A DNA stretch of 64,000 nucleotides from Candidatus Gastranaerophilales bacterium (GCA_944323695.1 CALUTI010000003.1:124001-188000), one strand, 5' to 3'; shown: positions 18,208-27,092, counted from the first letter of the stretch. Program-made: numbers and translations. The notes: generated from the sequence alone by a model not told the origin.

Positions 18208-19360
18208 CATTGACTGCAGTCAAATGAAAAAATATAATCAGAACGCCTTCGGGGATTATTTTGTATCCAAAAGATACCCCGACGAAGCCCGTCTTATTGC
18301 GGTTTTATCCGATGGACTCGGCAGCGGAATTAAGGCAAATATTTTATCCTGTATGACTGCAACAATGCTTTTAAGATTCATCGAAAATCAACAAATATCT
18401 ATCAGAAAAGCTGCCGAAATTGTTATGAACTCTCTCCCTGTCTGCAAAGTCAGACACATAAGCTACTCAACATTTTCCGCAATTGATGTTAACGATGACG
18501 GACATGCAAAAATAGTTGAAGAAGGCAACCCGGAATTCATCTGGATACGTAATAATGAAGTTCTAAAACCCGAATATGAAATAATCCAGTCAAAAACATT
18601 TAAAAACAGAAAAATGAGAGTTTACAGGCTGGACTTCAAACTCGGTGACCGGTTAATTTTCTGCTCAGACGGAGTAACACAGGCAGGACTGGGCGGAGGA
18701 AGATTAAAACTCGGATTAAGACGTGACGGGTTAATTGTACTTTTACAGGACAAATTAAAAGAGCATCCGGATATTTCAAGCTCTGAATTGTCACATTATA
18801 TTGTAAATCAAGCGCGAAATATTGAAACAGACAGAAAGCCCAAGGACGATATATCCGCGTGTGTCTTGTATTTCAGAGAACCAAGAGAATCACTTGTATT
18901 TACAGGCCCGCCGTACCACCAGTCAAAAGATGCGGAATATGCAAGAATGTTTGAAAATTTTAAGGGTAAAAAAGCCGTCTGCGGAGGCACAACAGCAAAT
19001 CTTATATCAAGAGAACTTAACAAACCCATCACAATGGACACAACAATAAGCATCGGAAAACTTCCGTCATGCTCATATATGGACGGTGTAGATCTTGTCA
19101 CGGAAGGAGTTTTGACTCTTACAAAAACCATGGAATATCTTGAATCCGGGACAACAGATATTGACAACGCAGCCGGAAAGCTGGTAAACTTTTTATTGGA
19201 TAGTGATTGCATAAACTTTATGGTTGGAGCAAAACTAAACCAGGCACATTATGATCCGGCACTTCCGGTTGAAATAGAAATTCGTAAAAACATAATCAAA
19301 AAGATTTCTGATGTACTTCAAAACAAGTATTTCAAAAAAGTAAGCATACAGTATATGTAA
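18197..19360 (+). CDS. SpoIIE-family serine/threonine protein phosphatase
   Basis: PP2C-like phosphatase domain with metal-binding motifs LSDGLGSG and FCSDGVTQAG, and KPKDDISACVLYF near residue 230; about 150 extra residues follow. The start is GTG at 18197, placed by GGAGG six nt upstream, and overlaps the hydrogenase stop by 11 nt; the longer upstream ATG frame would be buried inside the previous gene. Tight coupling to hydS suggests it is the output of H2 sensing. The target is unknown. Confidence 0.85.
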   Translation: MFIDIDCSQMKKYNQNAFGDYFVSKRYPDEARLIAVLSDGLGSGIKANILSCMTATMLLRFIENQQISIRKAAEIVMNSLPVCKVRHISYSTFSAIDVNDDGHAKIVEEGNPEFIWIRNNEVLKPEYEIIQSKTFKNRKMRVYRLDFKLGDRLIFCSDGVTQAGLGGGRLKLGLRRDGLIVLLQDKLKEHPDISSSELSHYIVNQARNIETDRKPKDDISACVLYFREPRESLVFTGPPYHQSKDAEYARMFENFKGKKAVCGGTTANLISRELNKPITMDTTISIGKLPSCSYMDGVDLVTEGVLTLTKTMEYLESGTTDIDNAAGKLVNFLLDSDCINFMVGAKLNQAHYDPALPVEIEIRKNIIKKISDVLQNKYFKKVSIQYM

Positions 19361-19382
19361 AAACATAGAGAGGATAGAAAGT

Positions 19383-19643
19383 ATGGACAAAAAAGTTAGT
19401 GTTAAAGTATGTTTAGGGACAACATGTTTTGTAATGGGTTCGGCAAATTTGCAGGAATTAATAGAATTAGTTCCAAGAAAATACGGTGACAAAGTAGACG
19501 TATCAGGCGTTCCATGTCTTGGCTTATGCTCAATCGACTGGGAATTCTCAAAAGCACCGTATGTAAAAGTTGACGATGATGTAATCAAAGAAGCAACTGT
19601 AGAAAAAGTTTTAGCGGCAATTGAAAAAAAATTAAGTAAATAA
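19383..19643 (+). CDS. small [2Fe-2S] thioredoxin-fold protein (NuoE/HydC-like)
   Basis: 86 residues with CLGTTC and CLGLC, the same fold and cysteine spacing class as the first gene of the operon (16217), but distinct in sequence. Directly precedes the catalytic-type hydrogenase by 14 nt, so it is a likely electron-transfer partner of that enzyme. The SD GAGAGGA lies upstream. Confidence 0.8.
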   Translation: MDKKVSVKVCLGTTCFVMGSANLQELIELVPRKYGDKVDVSGVPCLGLCSIDWEFSKAPYVKVDDDVIKEATVEKVLAAIEKKLSK

Positions 19644-19657
19644 TAAGGAAAAAGAAT

Positions 19658-21139
19658 ATGAGTATGAATAGTACCCCAAAACAGACTTCGCACTTAAAGC
19701 GTGAAATCTTAGTAAGATTAATAAAAGCATTTTTAAGCGACAATTTTCCTGAAAATACGCGCTTAATACCATTTGCGATGAGACCGAAAGGCAGTGAAGT
19801 TCCATACAGATGCTGCATCCATAAAGAACGCGCAATCCTTCGCGACAGAGCAGTTGCAGGGCTTGGTATGTCGATCGAAGAAACAGATGACAGCGTACTT
19901 TTGTCAACATTAGCAGAAGAATCACTCAAACGTACAGAACCAGAAGAAGATCCTCTTACAGTTTTGACAACAGCATGCAAAGGCTGTGTACCTTCAAGAA
20001 TTTATGTAACCGACCTTTGCCAGGGCTGTGTTGCAAGACCGTGCGTAAACACCTGCAAATTCGGCGCAATAAGCATTCAAAACGGAAAATCAGTCATAGA
20101 TCCTGAAAAATGTAAAAATTGCGGAATGTGCGTTCAGGTCTGCCCTTACCAGGCAATAACAAAAATTATTGTGCCTTGTGAAAACGCTTGCCCTGTAGGT
20201 GCTATAGCAAAAGGTGAAGACGGTCATGCAAAAATTGACTTTGAAAAATGTATTTCCTGCGGGAAATGCGTTGCGGCATGTCCTTTTGGGGCTGTTCATG
20301 AAAAAAGCCAGATTATTGATATTCTAAAAAATATCAAAGCAGGCAAAAAAGTAATAGCAATGGTCGCACCTGCAATTATGGGGCAATTACCTTGTACGCC
20401 AACTCAGCTTAAAGAAGCAATCATGGAGCTTGGCTTCGCGGATGTATATGAAGTAGCGCAAGGTGCGGATGTTACAACAAAAACAGAAGCCAAAGAATTT
20501 GAAGAAAGACTTGAAGCAGGGGCTGAATTTATGACAACCTCTTGCTGCGCAGGTTATAATGAACTGGTTGAAAAACATATACCTGAGATGAAACCTTTCA
20601 GATCAGATACAAAAACACCGCTTTACTATACGGCAGAGATTGTTAAAAAAGAACATCCGGATGCTGTAACGGTATTTTTCAGCCCGTGTAATGCAAAACG
20701 TAAAGAAGCAATGCAAAACCCAAATGTGGATTACGTTTTAAATTACGAAGAACTCGGCGCATGGTTTGTTGCACTTGGCATACAGGTTGCAGAATGTTCT
20801 GAATCCAAATTCAAAACAGAAGCATCCGCAGAAGCCAGAAACTACGCAGTAACAGGCGGAGTTGCAAAAGCAGTTCAAACAATGCTGCCAGAACATTTGC
20901 CGACATATCCGGTTGTTATAAACGGGCTTGACAAACAATCCATACGCGATTTGAAAAAATATGCGAAAAACGGTGTGTGCGAACTCGGTAACCTCATTGA
21001 GGTTATGGCATGTCCCGGAGGATGCTTAGGCGGAAACGGTACGGTTAACGCATACAAGCAGGCACTGAAACAGTTAACAGGATATGTAAACGAAAGCGAA
21101 CATCTTGTAAACGAAGAAAATGAAAAAATAGAAAAATAA
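19658..21139 (+). CDS. [FeFe] hydrogenase, group B-like
   Basis: Converts protons and H2. An N-terminal domain with a CKGCVPSR segment precedes ferredoxin motifs (CQGCVARPCVNTC, CKNCGMCVQVCP, CENACP, CISCGKCVAACP; residues ~105-215) and then the H-cluster domain. Ligand motifs are TTSCCAGY, FSPCNAKRKEA and MACPGGCLGGNG. Both Cys of SCC are kept, unlike the sensor upstream, so this one can be catalytic. Length 493. No maturation genes (hydE, hydF, hydG) are in the window. A terminator follows. Confidence 0.88.
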   Translation: MSMNSTPKQTSHLKREILVRLIKAFLSDNFPENTRLIPFAMRPKGSEVPYRCCIHKERAILRDRAVAGLGMSIEETDDSVLLSTLAEESLKRTEPEEDPLTVLTTACKGCVPSRIYVTDLCQGCVARPCVNTCKFGAISIQNGKSVIDPEKCKNCGMCVQVCPYQAITKIIVPCENACPVGAIAKGEDGHAKIDFEKCISCGKCVAACPFGAVHEKSQIIDILKNIKAGKKVIAMVAPAIMGQLPCTPTQLKEAIMELGFADVYEVAQGADVTTKTEAKEFEERLEAGAEFMTTSCCAGYNELVEKHIPEMKPFRSDTKTPLYYTAEIVKKEHPDAVTVFFSPCNAKRKEAMQNPNVDYVLNYEELGAWFVALGIQVAECSESKFKTEASAEARNYAVTGGVAKAVQTMLPEHLPTYPVVINGLDKQSIRDLKKYAKNGVCELGNLIEVMACPGGCLGGNGTVNAYKQALKQLTGYVNESEHLVNEENEKIEK

Positions 21140-21162
21140 GAGCCTTAAAGGCTCTTATTTAT
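21135..21162 (+). terminator. terminator of the hydrogenase operon
   Basis: AATAAGAGCCT-TAA-AGGCTCTTATT with T-rich flank. Confidence 0.8.
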
Positions 21163-21185
21163 TATATTTGTCATATAATATTTTT

Positions 21186-22367
21186 ATGGAAAAGAAAAGA
21201 ATAAGCATAATAGGTTCAACCGGTTCCATAGGGACACAGGCGCTGGAGGTTCTGGAAAAACTTCAGGACAAATTTGAAATAATAGCCCTTGCCGGCGGAC
21301 ATAATAAAGAGCTTTTGGACGCACAGGCAAAAAAATTTAAACCTAAATATACTGTATTAGCTGCTAAACCCTCGCCCCTTGAGGAAGAGGGTGCAATTGT
21401 ACGAGCATCGCGAGCTGCAATTGCGGGTGAGGGGCATAATACATTTTATGGGGATGAAGGTCTTGAAAAAATCTGTTCTGACAAAGAAAATGATATAATT
21501 CTTGTGGCATGTTCCGGCAAAATCGGCTTAAAACCGACGCTTACCGCAATAAAAAACGGCATAAATATTGCACTTGCAAATAAAGAAACGCTCGTTATGG
21601 CAGGCGATATTGTAATGCAAGAAGCGAGAAAACACGGGGTCAAAATAATCCCTGTTGACAGCGAACATTGCGCAATCCACCAGTGCATAAAAGATATTTC
21701 ACAGGTAGACAAATTAATTATCACAGCCTCAGGCGGACCTTTTTTACACAAATCCGTTGATGATATGAAAAACGCAACAGTCAAAGAGGCACTTGCGCAC
21801 CCGAAATGGCATATGGGTAAAAAAATAACTGTTGACAGCGCGACTTTGATGAACAAAGGGCTGGAAATCATTGAGGCGCATCACCTTTTCGGGTTTGATT
21901 ATGATGATATAGAAGTTGTAATTCACCCGCAAAGCATTGTGCATTCCGCAATAGAATACAAAGACGGCAGCGTAATTGCCCAATTAGGATTGCCGAGTAT
22001 GCATATCCCGATTCAATATGCGATATCTTATCCTGAAAGATTTGAAGGTATAAAATCCAAAAGCTTTAGTTTTGCGGAAATTGCACGGCTTGACTTTGAA
22101 AAACCGGATTTTGAAAAATTTCCGTGCGTAAAACTTGCCTACAAAGCCGGTAAAATCGGCGGAACAATGACAACCTGCCTCAATGCGGCAAATGAAGAAG
22201 CTGTTTTTGCGTTCTTGGACGGAAAAATCAAACTCTATAATATTTATGAAATAGTTGAAAAAATGATGTCAGCCCACACCGTAATCTCAAACCCGACAAT
22301 TGATGAGATTTTTGAAGTCGATAAAGACATCCGCGAAAAGACAAAAGAATTAATAAAAAACTTATAA
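21186..22367 (+). CDS. dxr: 1-deoxy-D-xylulose 5-phosphate reductoisomerase
   Basis: Second step of the MEP isoprenoid pathway (ispF is at 48051). Shown by the NADPH fold GSTGSIGTQALEVL, IALANKETLV, PVDSEHCAI, and SGGPFLHK. Start set at ATG 21186 (MEKKRISIIG); TATAAT ends exactly 6 nt before it and there is no SD, so a leaderless mRNA is likely. A 66-bp palindromic repeat (21369-21434) is inserted in frame, adding PSPLEEEGAIVRASRAAIAG plus EG in a loop between the NADPH domain strands. Overlaps the priA stop by 6 nt. Confidence 0.95.
   Translation: MEKKRISIIGSTGSIGTQALEVLEKLQDKFEIIALAGGHNKELLDAQAKKFKPKYTVLAAKPSPLEEEGAIVRASRAAIAGEGHNTFYGDEGLEKICSDKENDIILVACSGKIGLKPTLTAIKNGINIALANKETLVMAGDIVMQEARKHGVKIIPVDSEHCAIHQCIKDISQVDKLIITASGGPFLHKSVDDMKNATVKEALAHPKWHMGKKITVDSATLMNKGLEIIEAHHLFGFDYDDIEVVIHPQSIVHSAIEYKDGSVIAQLGLPSMHIPIQYAISYPERFEGIKSKSFSFAEIARLDFEKPDFEKFPCVKLAYKAGKIGGTMTTCLNAANEEAVFAFLDGKIKLYNIYEIVEKMMSAHTVISNPTIDEIFEVDKDIREKTKELIKNL
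21369..21434. repeat. CCCTCGCCC...GGGTGAGGGG repeat inside dxr
   Basis: Outer arms CCCTCGCCC and GGGTGAGGGG, with a conserved CTTGAGGAAGAGGG next to the left arm and an inner hairpin GCAATTG / CAATTGC. Length 66 bp, exactly 22 codons. The same architecture stands alone between genes at 37206-37275. Confidence 0.75.
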
Positions 22368-25001
22368 AATATCCAGCGGATCCACATCTATTGTGAGTTT
22401 TATGTCTTTCGGCATTGTGATTTTGTTCAAAAAACTTGAGATAAATCTGTGACCTTTTTCGTCCATTTTGTTTTTAATAAGGATTTGGAAACGATACTGC
22501 CCGTTAAGCCGCTCTATTACACAGTTTGTAGGACCCAGAACCTCAATTCGTTCGGATATCCCGTATTTTTCAATCATTGTACAGAGTCTTAGGGCAATCT
22601 CCTGTGCTGATTTTTCGGCGCGGAAGTTATTTTCACAAGCCAGAACAAGTCTTATAATCTGACTGAATGGCGGATAGTCAAATTCTTCCCGCGCAATAAT
22701 TTCTTTTTCGTAAAATTCACCGTAATTCTGGGATTTTGCACTTTCAAGTGCATAATATTCAGGGTTATAAGTTTGGAAAAAGACGCGTCCTGCAAAATCT
22801 CCGCGCCCCGCGCGGCCTGCGACTTGAGTTAAAAGCTGAAATCCGCGTTCTGATGCTCTAAAATCGGGCAGGTTAAAGCTTGCATCCGCTGAAATCACTC
22901 CGACAAGCGTAACATTCGGGTTGTCCAAACCCTTTGCTATCATCTGCGTCCCCACCAGAATATCTATATCACCCTTTTGAAAACGCTCCAAAAGCCTTAT
23001 ATGTTCACCCTTTCTTACCAGAATGTCGCTGTCAATTCGTTCAACTTTTTTATCAGGATAAAGCTCTTTGATGTACTGCTCAATCTTTTGGGTACCTGTT
23101 CCGCTGTTTTTTAATGCATCGGAGCCGCATTCGGGGCAAAAATCCGGAAAACGTTCGCTGTGATTACAATAGTGGCATTTCAAACGCTGATCTTTTGCAT
23201 GCCAGATCATAGGGATTGCGCAATTAGGACACTCAATTACATGCCCGCATGCCTGACATTGCGTAAAAGTCGAAAATCCGCGGCGGTTTATCAATAAAAT
23301 TACCTGTTGGTTGTTTTCTAAAGTTTCATTAATAGCCACCTGCAAAGGTTTGGAAATTACATTTTTGTATGCCGCACGACCATATTCCTGCATATTTATA
23401 ACCGTAACCGGCGGGACTTTTGCATCATTGTATCTTTTTTTAAGCTCAAAAAGATTACCTGAATTTACTGCTCTATAGTAAAGCGAAATGTCAGGAGTTG
23501 CAGAACCCAATAAAAGCGGGCAATTATGAAATTCAGCAAGTTTTCGCGCAACAACACGAGCATCATATCGCGGTGCGGGATTTGTCTGTTTGTATGCACC
23601 TTCGTGTTCTTCATCAATTATGATTAAGCCGATATTTTGCAAAGGCGCAAAAACAGCCGAACGCGCACCCGCAAGGATTTTTATTTCATTTTTATAAAGT
23701 TTTTGCCAAACATCATAACGTTCGCCGTCAGAAATACTGCTGTGCCAGATTGCAACATCTTCTGTGCCGAATTTCTTCGCCAGACGTTTTGTTAATTGTG
23801 ATGCAAGAGCAATTTCAGGAACCAGAAACAAAACATTCTTTCCGGATTTTATTGTGTCATCAATTAGTTTGAAATAAACTTCCGTCTTTCCGCTTGCTGT
23901 AACCCCATGCAATAATATTGTTTTATTATTACCCCTAACCGGAATCAAAGATTCCGACTCTCCCACAAGGGGAGAGTAATCAGTTTCTGTCAAAATTTTT
24001 GATATTACGCCTTCAATATTTTCATAAACTTCATTATTCCAAAATCTCAAAACTTTAAAGCCATTAGATTCCAAAAATTTTTGTTTTATCTTGTCACTTT
24101 CAATTCCTTCAATATCATTATGCTGACCGCCATCAATTTCAAGTACAAGTTTTTTCTCATAACACACAAAATCAACTATATATTTGCCAATAGCTTCTTG
24201 CCGTCTGAACTTTAAATTGTTTAATTGTCTGTCTTTAAGATAATACCACATTACGTTTTCAGCATCAGTCATTTTTTGTCTTAATTCTTTTGAATAAGCT
24301 AATGCCTGCCTTGTATAAAAATGTACGGCAGTTTTCCTCTCCCCTTGTGGGAGAGGGTTAGGGTGAGGGGTTATCCTATTTTTTATCCCTTCATAAACCT
24401 TTTGCTGTTCGGGTGAAAGTTTATACAACGGCTCTTTTTCAGTTATTTTTAAAATATCAAGCGGATTTCTGTATAATTCTTCCGAGGTAATATTGATACA
24501 ACCCATTTCAACAAGTTTTTTGACAGTAGCTCTGGTTGTTTTTGCCTGTCTTTCAAAGAGAATTAAAGGCATTTTGCCGGATTTTTGTAAAATTTCCAAA
24601 ACTTCTTTTTGACGCTTTGTTGCACCGTCAAATTTTACAAATTCTGCTACCTGTTCGGTTTTTGACGCTTTTTCAATTAACTTTAAAGGAATTGCTGCAT
24701 TCAAAACAGTAACCAGATCACAGCAATAGTAATTTGCAACCCATTCAAGAAGCTTCAAATAATCAATGGAAAAAAGCGGCTTTTCATCCAGAATTTTATT
24801 TATCTTTTTAACCTTAAAATCTCCCGGCAGATAATCCGAAAAGCCTGCGCAAAAAGCATTAATAAGCCCCTGCCTTCCAAAAGGTACTAAAATTGCCTGA
24901 CCGATTTGAATTTTGTCTTTCATTTCATCAGGAATCAAATAACTGAAAGTTTTCACTCCCAGCCCTTTTATATTCACAAGTGCAAGAGCATATTTTGGCA
25001 T
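22362..25001 (-). CDS. priA: primosomal helicase PriA with an inserted DUF559 nuclease-like domain
   Basis: Restarts collapsed replication forks (3'-5' DNA helicase). Shown by Walker A HGVTASGKTEVY, DEEHEGAY, zinc-site cysteines (CQACGHVIECPNC, CHYCNHSERFPDFCPEC) and QVAGRAGR. Start at ATG 24999-25001, overlapping the upstream gene's context. The protein is 879 residues, longer than usual, because about 147 residues (~211-357) are inserted between the LSPEQQ helicase Q-motif region and Walker A. The insert carries DUF559 features (LRQKMTDAENVMWYYLKDR, FRRQEAIGKYIVDFVCYEKK, LEIDGGQH) and is bounded by TPHPNPLPQGER-type repeats. All PriA motifs remain. Confidence 0.93.
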   Translation of the reverse strand: MPKYALALVNIKGLGVKTFSYLIPDEMKDKIQIGQAILVPFGRQGLINAFCAGFSDYLPGDFKVKKINKILDEKPLFSIDYLKLLEWVANYYCCDLVTVLNAAIPLKLIEKASKTEQVAEFVKFDGATKRQKEVLEILQKSGKMPLILFERQAKTTRATVKKLVEMGCINITSEELYRNPLDILKITEKEPLYKLSPEQQKVYEGIKNRITPHPNPLPQGERKTAVHFYTRQALAYSKELRQKMTDAENVMWYYLKDRQLNNLKFRRQEAIGKYIVDFVCYEKKLVLEIDGGQHNDIEGIESDKIKQKFLESNGFKVLRFWNNEVYENIEGVISKILTETDYSPLVGESESLIPVRGNNKTILLHGVTASGKTEVYFKLIDDTIKSGKNVLFLVPEIALASQLTKRLAKKFGTEDVAIWHSSISDGERYDVWQKLYKNEIKILAGARSAVFAPLQNIGLIIIDEEHEGAYKQTNPAPRYDARVVARKLAEFHNCPLLLGSATPDISLYYRAVNSGNLFELKKRYNDAKVPPVTVINMQEYGRAAYKNVISKPLQVAINETLENNQQVILLINRRGFSTFTQCQACGHVIECPNCAIPMIWHAKDQRLKCHYCNHSERFPDFCPECGSDALKNSGTGTQKIEQYIKELYPDKKVERIDSDILVRKGEHIRLLERFQKGDIDILVGTQMIAKGLDNPNVTLVGVISADASFNLPDFRASERGFQLLTQVAGRAGRGDFAGRVFFQTYNPEYYALESAKSQNYGEFYEKEIIAREEFDYPPFSQIIRLVLACENNFRAEKSAQEIALRLCTMIEKYGISERIEVLGPTNCVIERLNGQYRFQILIKNKMDEKGHRFISSFLNKITMPKDIKLTIDVDPLDIL
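23933..24371. mobile_element. in-frame DUF559 insertion in priA bounded by inverted repeats
   Basis: Inverted copies of CTCTCCCACAAGGGGAGAG lie at 23958-23976 and 24337-24355 (19 bp, perfect), each with more repeat sequence outside (ACCCCTAACC; AGGGTGAGGGG). Between them is a DUF559 (Vsr/restriction-endonuclease-like fold) coding segment on the minus strand in the PriA frame. It looks like an insertion that left PriA readable. No target duplication was established. Confidence 0.7.
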
Positions 25002-25002
25002 C

Positions 25003-25239
25003 TTAAGCTTCTTCAGACATAAATTCTTTGCGTGCCTCTTGAATAGCTTCTTCCAAAAGATCAAGCTGTTCAGGAGTGAAAGTTACGCCTTTTTTGGTCG
25101 GAAGCCAGCTTGCACCGCCATCTGTTGTGTAAAAAATTCTCATATTAAGGTAACTTTTACCTTTGTACTCACTGATTGAAATTTGTAACTGCTCGGTTTC
25201 TGTTCTTTCAATAGTTGCTAAAATTTTTGCATCTGCCAT
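25003..25239 (-). CDS. PC4/p15-like transcriptional coactivator homologue
   Basis: 78 residues with the PC4-like single-stranded DNA-binding core: ISISEYKGKSYLNMRIFYTTDGGASWLPTKKGVTF, followed by a helix. Bacterial members of this family are small nucleic-acid binding proteins of uncertain role. SD GGAGAG precedes the ATG. The stop is followed 1 nt later by the priA ATG, so the two are translationally coupled, which hints at a role in DNA replication or repair. Confidence 0.75.
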   Translation of the reverse strand: MADAKILATIERTETEQLQISISEYKGKSYLNMRIFYTTDGGASWLPTKKGVTFTPEQLDLLEEAIQEARKEFMSEEA

Positions 25240-25321
25240 AATTTCTCTCCTTAACTAATAAAATTATAATACCACAAATTTTTTGTTTTATGATAAAATA
25301 AAGGGACAAAAGGAGAGAATT

Positions 25322-26071
25322 ATGATAAAAGTTGCAGTATGCGGCGCAATGGGAAAAATGGGCAAAGAAGTTGTTAATGCAATAACTGAATGTCCAGATA
25401 CAGAACTTGCCGCAAAAATTGATATCGCATCCGGTGAAATGTATCACTCAATTGAAGAAGCAAAAAGAGTTTGTGATATTGATGTTGTGATTGATTTTAC
25501 ACAGCCAAAATCAATTTTTGAAAATGCAAAATACTGCCTGACAAACGGAATAAAAATTGTAATCGGCACAACAGGTCTTACCGATGAACAGATAGAAGAG
25601 CTTGAAAAACTCTCCAAAGATAATAACACAGGCTGCTTTATTGCACCAAACTTTTCAACAGGAGCTGTTTTGATGATGAAGTGTGCCGAGCTTTGTGCAA
25701 AATATTTTGACAATGCGGAAATTATTGAACTTCACCACAACCAGAAAAAAGATGCCCCCTCAGGTACTGCAATAAAAACGGCATTAATGATGTCAAAAGC
25801 AAAAGAAAGTTTTACAACCGGCAATTGTCCCGAAACCGAAACAATTCAAGGTTCAAGAGGCGGTGCATCCTACTCTGATATTCATATACATTCTGTCAGA
25901 ATGCCCGGGTATATGGCATCCCAAGAAGTTATCTTCGGCTCTATTGGACAAACTTTAACCATAAGACACGATTCAACTGACAGAAAATGTTACATGCCGG
26001 GGATTTTGCTTGCGACAAAACACGTTGTTCAGCATAACGATTTTGTTTACGGATTGGAAAATATTCTTTAG
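25322..26071 (+). CDS. dapB: 4-hydroxy-tetrahydrodipicolinate reductase
   Basis: Lysine/diaminopimelate synthesis. NAD(P)-binding CGAMGKMGKEV at the N-terminus and the family motif ELHHNQKKDAPSGTA are present. Start at ATG 25322 behind GGAGAG; the upstream in-frame ATG (25283) adds residues unlike the family. Length 249 is normal. asd of the same pathway lies 1 kb downstream, separated by a pilin-like gene with its own promoter. Confidence 0.95.
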   Translation: MIKVAVCGAMGKMGKEVVNAITECPDTELAAKIDIASGEMYHSIEEAKRVCDIDVVIDFTQPKSIFENAKYCLTNGIKIVIGTTGLTDEQIEELEKLSKDNNTGCFIAPNFSTGAVLMMKCAELCAKYFDNAEIIELHHNQKKDAPSGTAIKTALMMSKAKESFTTGNCPETETIQGSRGGASYSDIHIHSVRMPGYMASQEVIFGSIGQTLTIRHDSTDRKCYMPGILLATKHVVQHNDFVYGLENIL

Positions 26072-26085
26072 AGTTTGTAAACAAC

Positions 26086-26114
26086 TTGATAAGAATCTTA
26101 AAAATTGATATAAT
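26086..26114 (+). promoter_or_regulatory. sigma70-type promoter of pilin locus 6
   Basis: TTGATA (26086-26091), 17-bp spacer, TATAAT (26109-26114); transcription would start near 26121, ahead of the GGAGG site and ATG 26149. Confidence 0.7.
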
Positions 26115-26148
26115 AAATTTGTAACATAATAAATTGGAGGTTTAAGAT

Positions 26149-27051
26149 ATGGGCGCAAATACGCATTACAACTATATTCCTGTCAGGGGGGGGGGGGCAG
26201 ATTCTGAATTTGCTTGTTTAACCTCCTCAAATAAACTTGACTTTTTGGCTAACCAAAACTATAATTTAGGTATAGATAATTATAGATTTGGAGATTCTAT
26301 GAAAAAACTTGGTTTTACCTTGGCTGAAGTTTTAATTACTTTGGGAATTATCGGCGTTGTCGCAGCCATGACTATTCCGACTTTGATTGCAAATTATCAG
26401 GAAAAACAAACCATTTCCAGACTTACTAAGGCGTACGCAACAATTAGCAACGCTTATCAAATGGCTAAAATTGAAAATGGTGAACTATATGCTTGGGGTT
26501 TCACGAGAAATTCTACTACAGGAACTACTGATCCTGACACCGGAGATTATGAAATTGCAGATGGGACAGTAGAGAATTCCAACATATTCTGGGCTAAATT
26601 AGCACCTTATTTAAAAGTAGTAAAACATACTGATACAACAAAAGATAATTATCAGTTTGATACATACACACTTGATGGAAGACGATCCGGTATGCTTACG
26701 ATGTCAACTGTCGAACTCGCAGACGGCACAACTTTCTTCGGAGGTTATATAGGCGATTACAGATGTTCTGATACCGCCGTTACTTGTGGCGACTTTGCTG
26801 TTGATATAAATGGTATTAATACGGAGCCAAATACGTTTGGTAAAGATATTTTTTATTTTGATGTAACTAAAAACGGAATAAAACCTCAAGGAAGGGAAGA
26901 AAGACGACCTTTTGATGATTACTGCAATATGACAAAAACTTCAACAGATTTTAACGGCTACGGCTGTGCTGCATGGATTTTGCAGAATAAAAACATGGAT
27001 TATCTGAAATGTAATGACCTTACATGGGATGGCAAACACACTTGTGATTAA
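26149..27051 (+). CDS. type IV pilin-like protein, locus 6 (different leader, 12 G, in frame)
   Basis: Start ATG 26149 behind GGAGG. The leader MGANTHYNYIPVRGGGADSEF is unrelated to loci 1-5 but also contains a pure G run (12 G), currently in frame. A second start, ATG 26299 with GGAG five nt upstream, gives a normal short prepilin: MKKLG then FTLAEVLITLGIIGVV. Either start could be used; if the inner one dominates, the tract matters less. The C-terminus has CAAWILQNKNMDYLKC and TWDGKHTC, the motif shared with loci 2 and 3. Confidence 0.85.
   Translation: MGANTHYNYIPVRGGGADSEFACLTSSNKLDFLANQNYNLGIDNYRFGDSMKKLGFTLAEVLITLGIIGVVAAMTIPTLIANYQEKQTISRLTKAYATISNAYQMAKIENGELYAWGFTRNSTTGTTDPDTGDYEIADGTVENSNIFWAKLAPYLKVVKHTDTTKDNYQFDTYTLDGRRSGMLTMSTVELADGTTFFGGYIGDYRCSDTAVTCGDFAVDINGINTEPNTFGKDIFYFDVTKNGIKPQGREERRPFDDYCNMTKTSTDFNGYGCAAWILQNKNMDYLKCNDLTWDGKHTCD
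26186..26197 (+). repeat. poly-G tract (12 G), pilin locus 6
   Basis: Twelve G at codons 13-17 of the leader (AGG GGG GGG GGG GCA). In frame at 12; 11 or 13 would break the leader reading frame. Confidence 0.85.
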
Positions 27052-27092
27052 TAATTTTGTGATATAATCTTTTCACAAGAAAGGAAAATATC

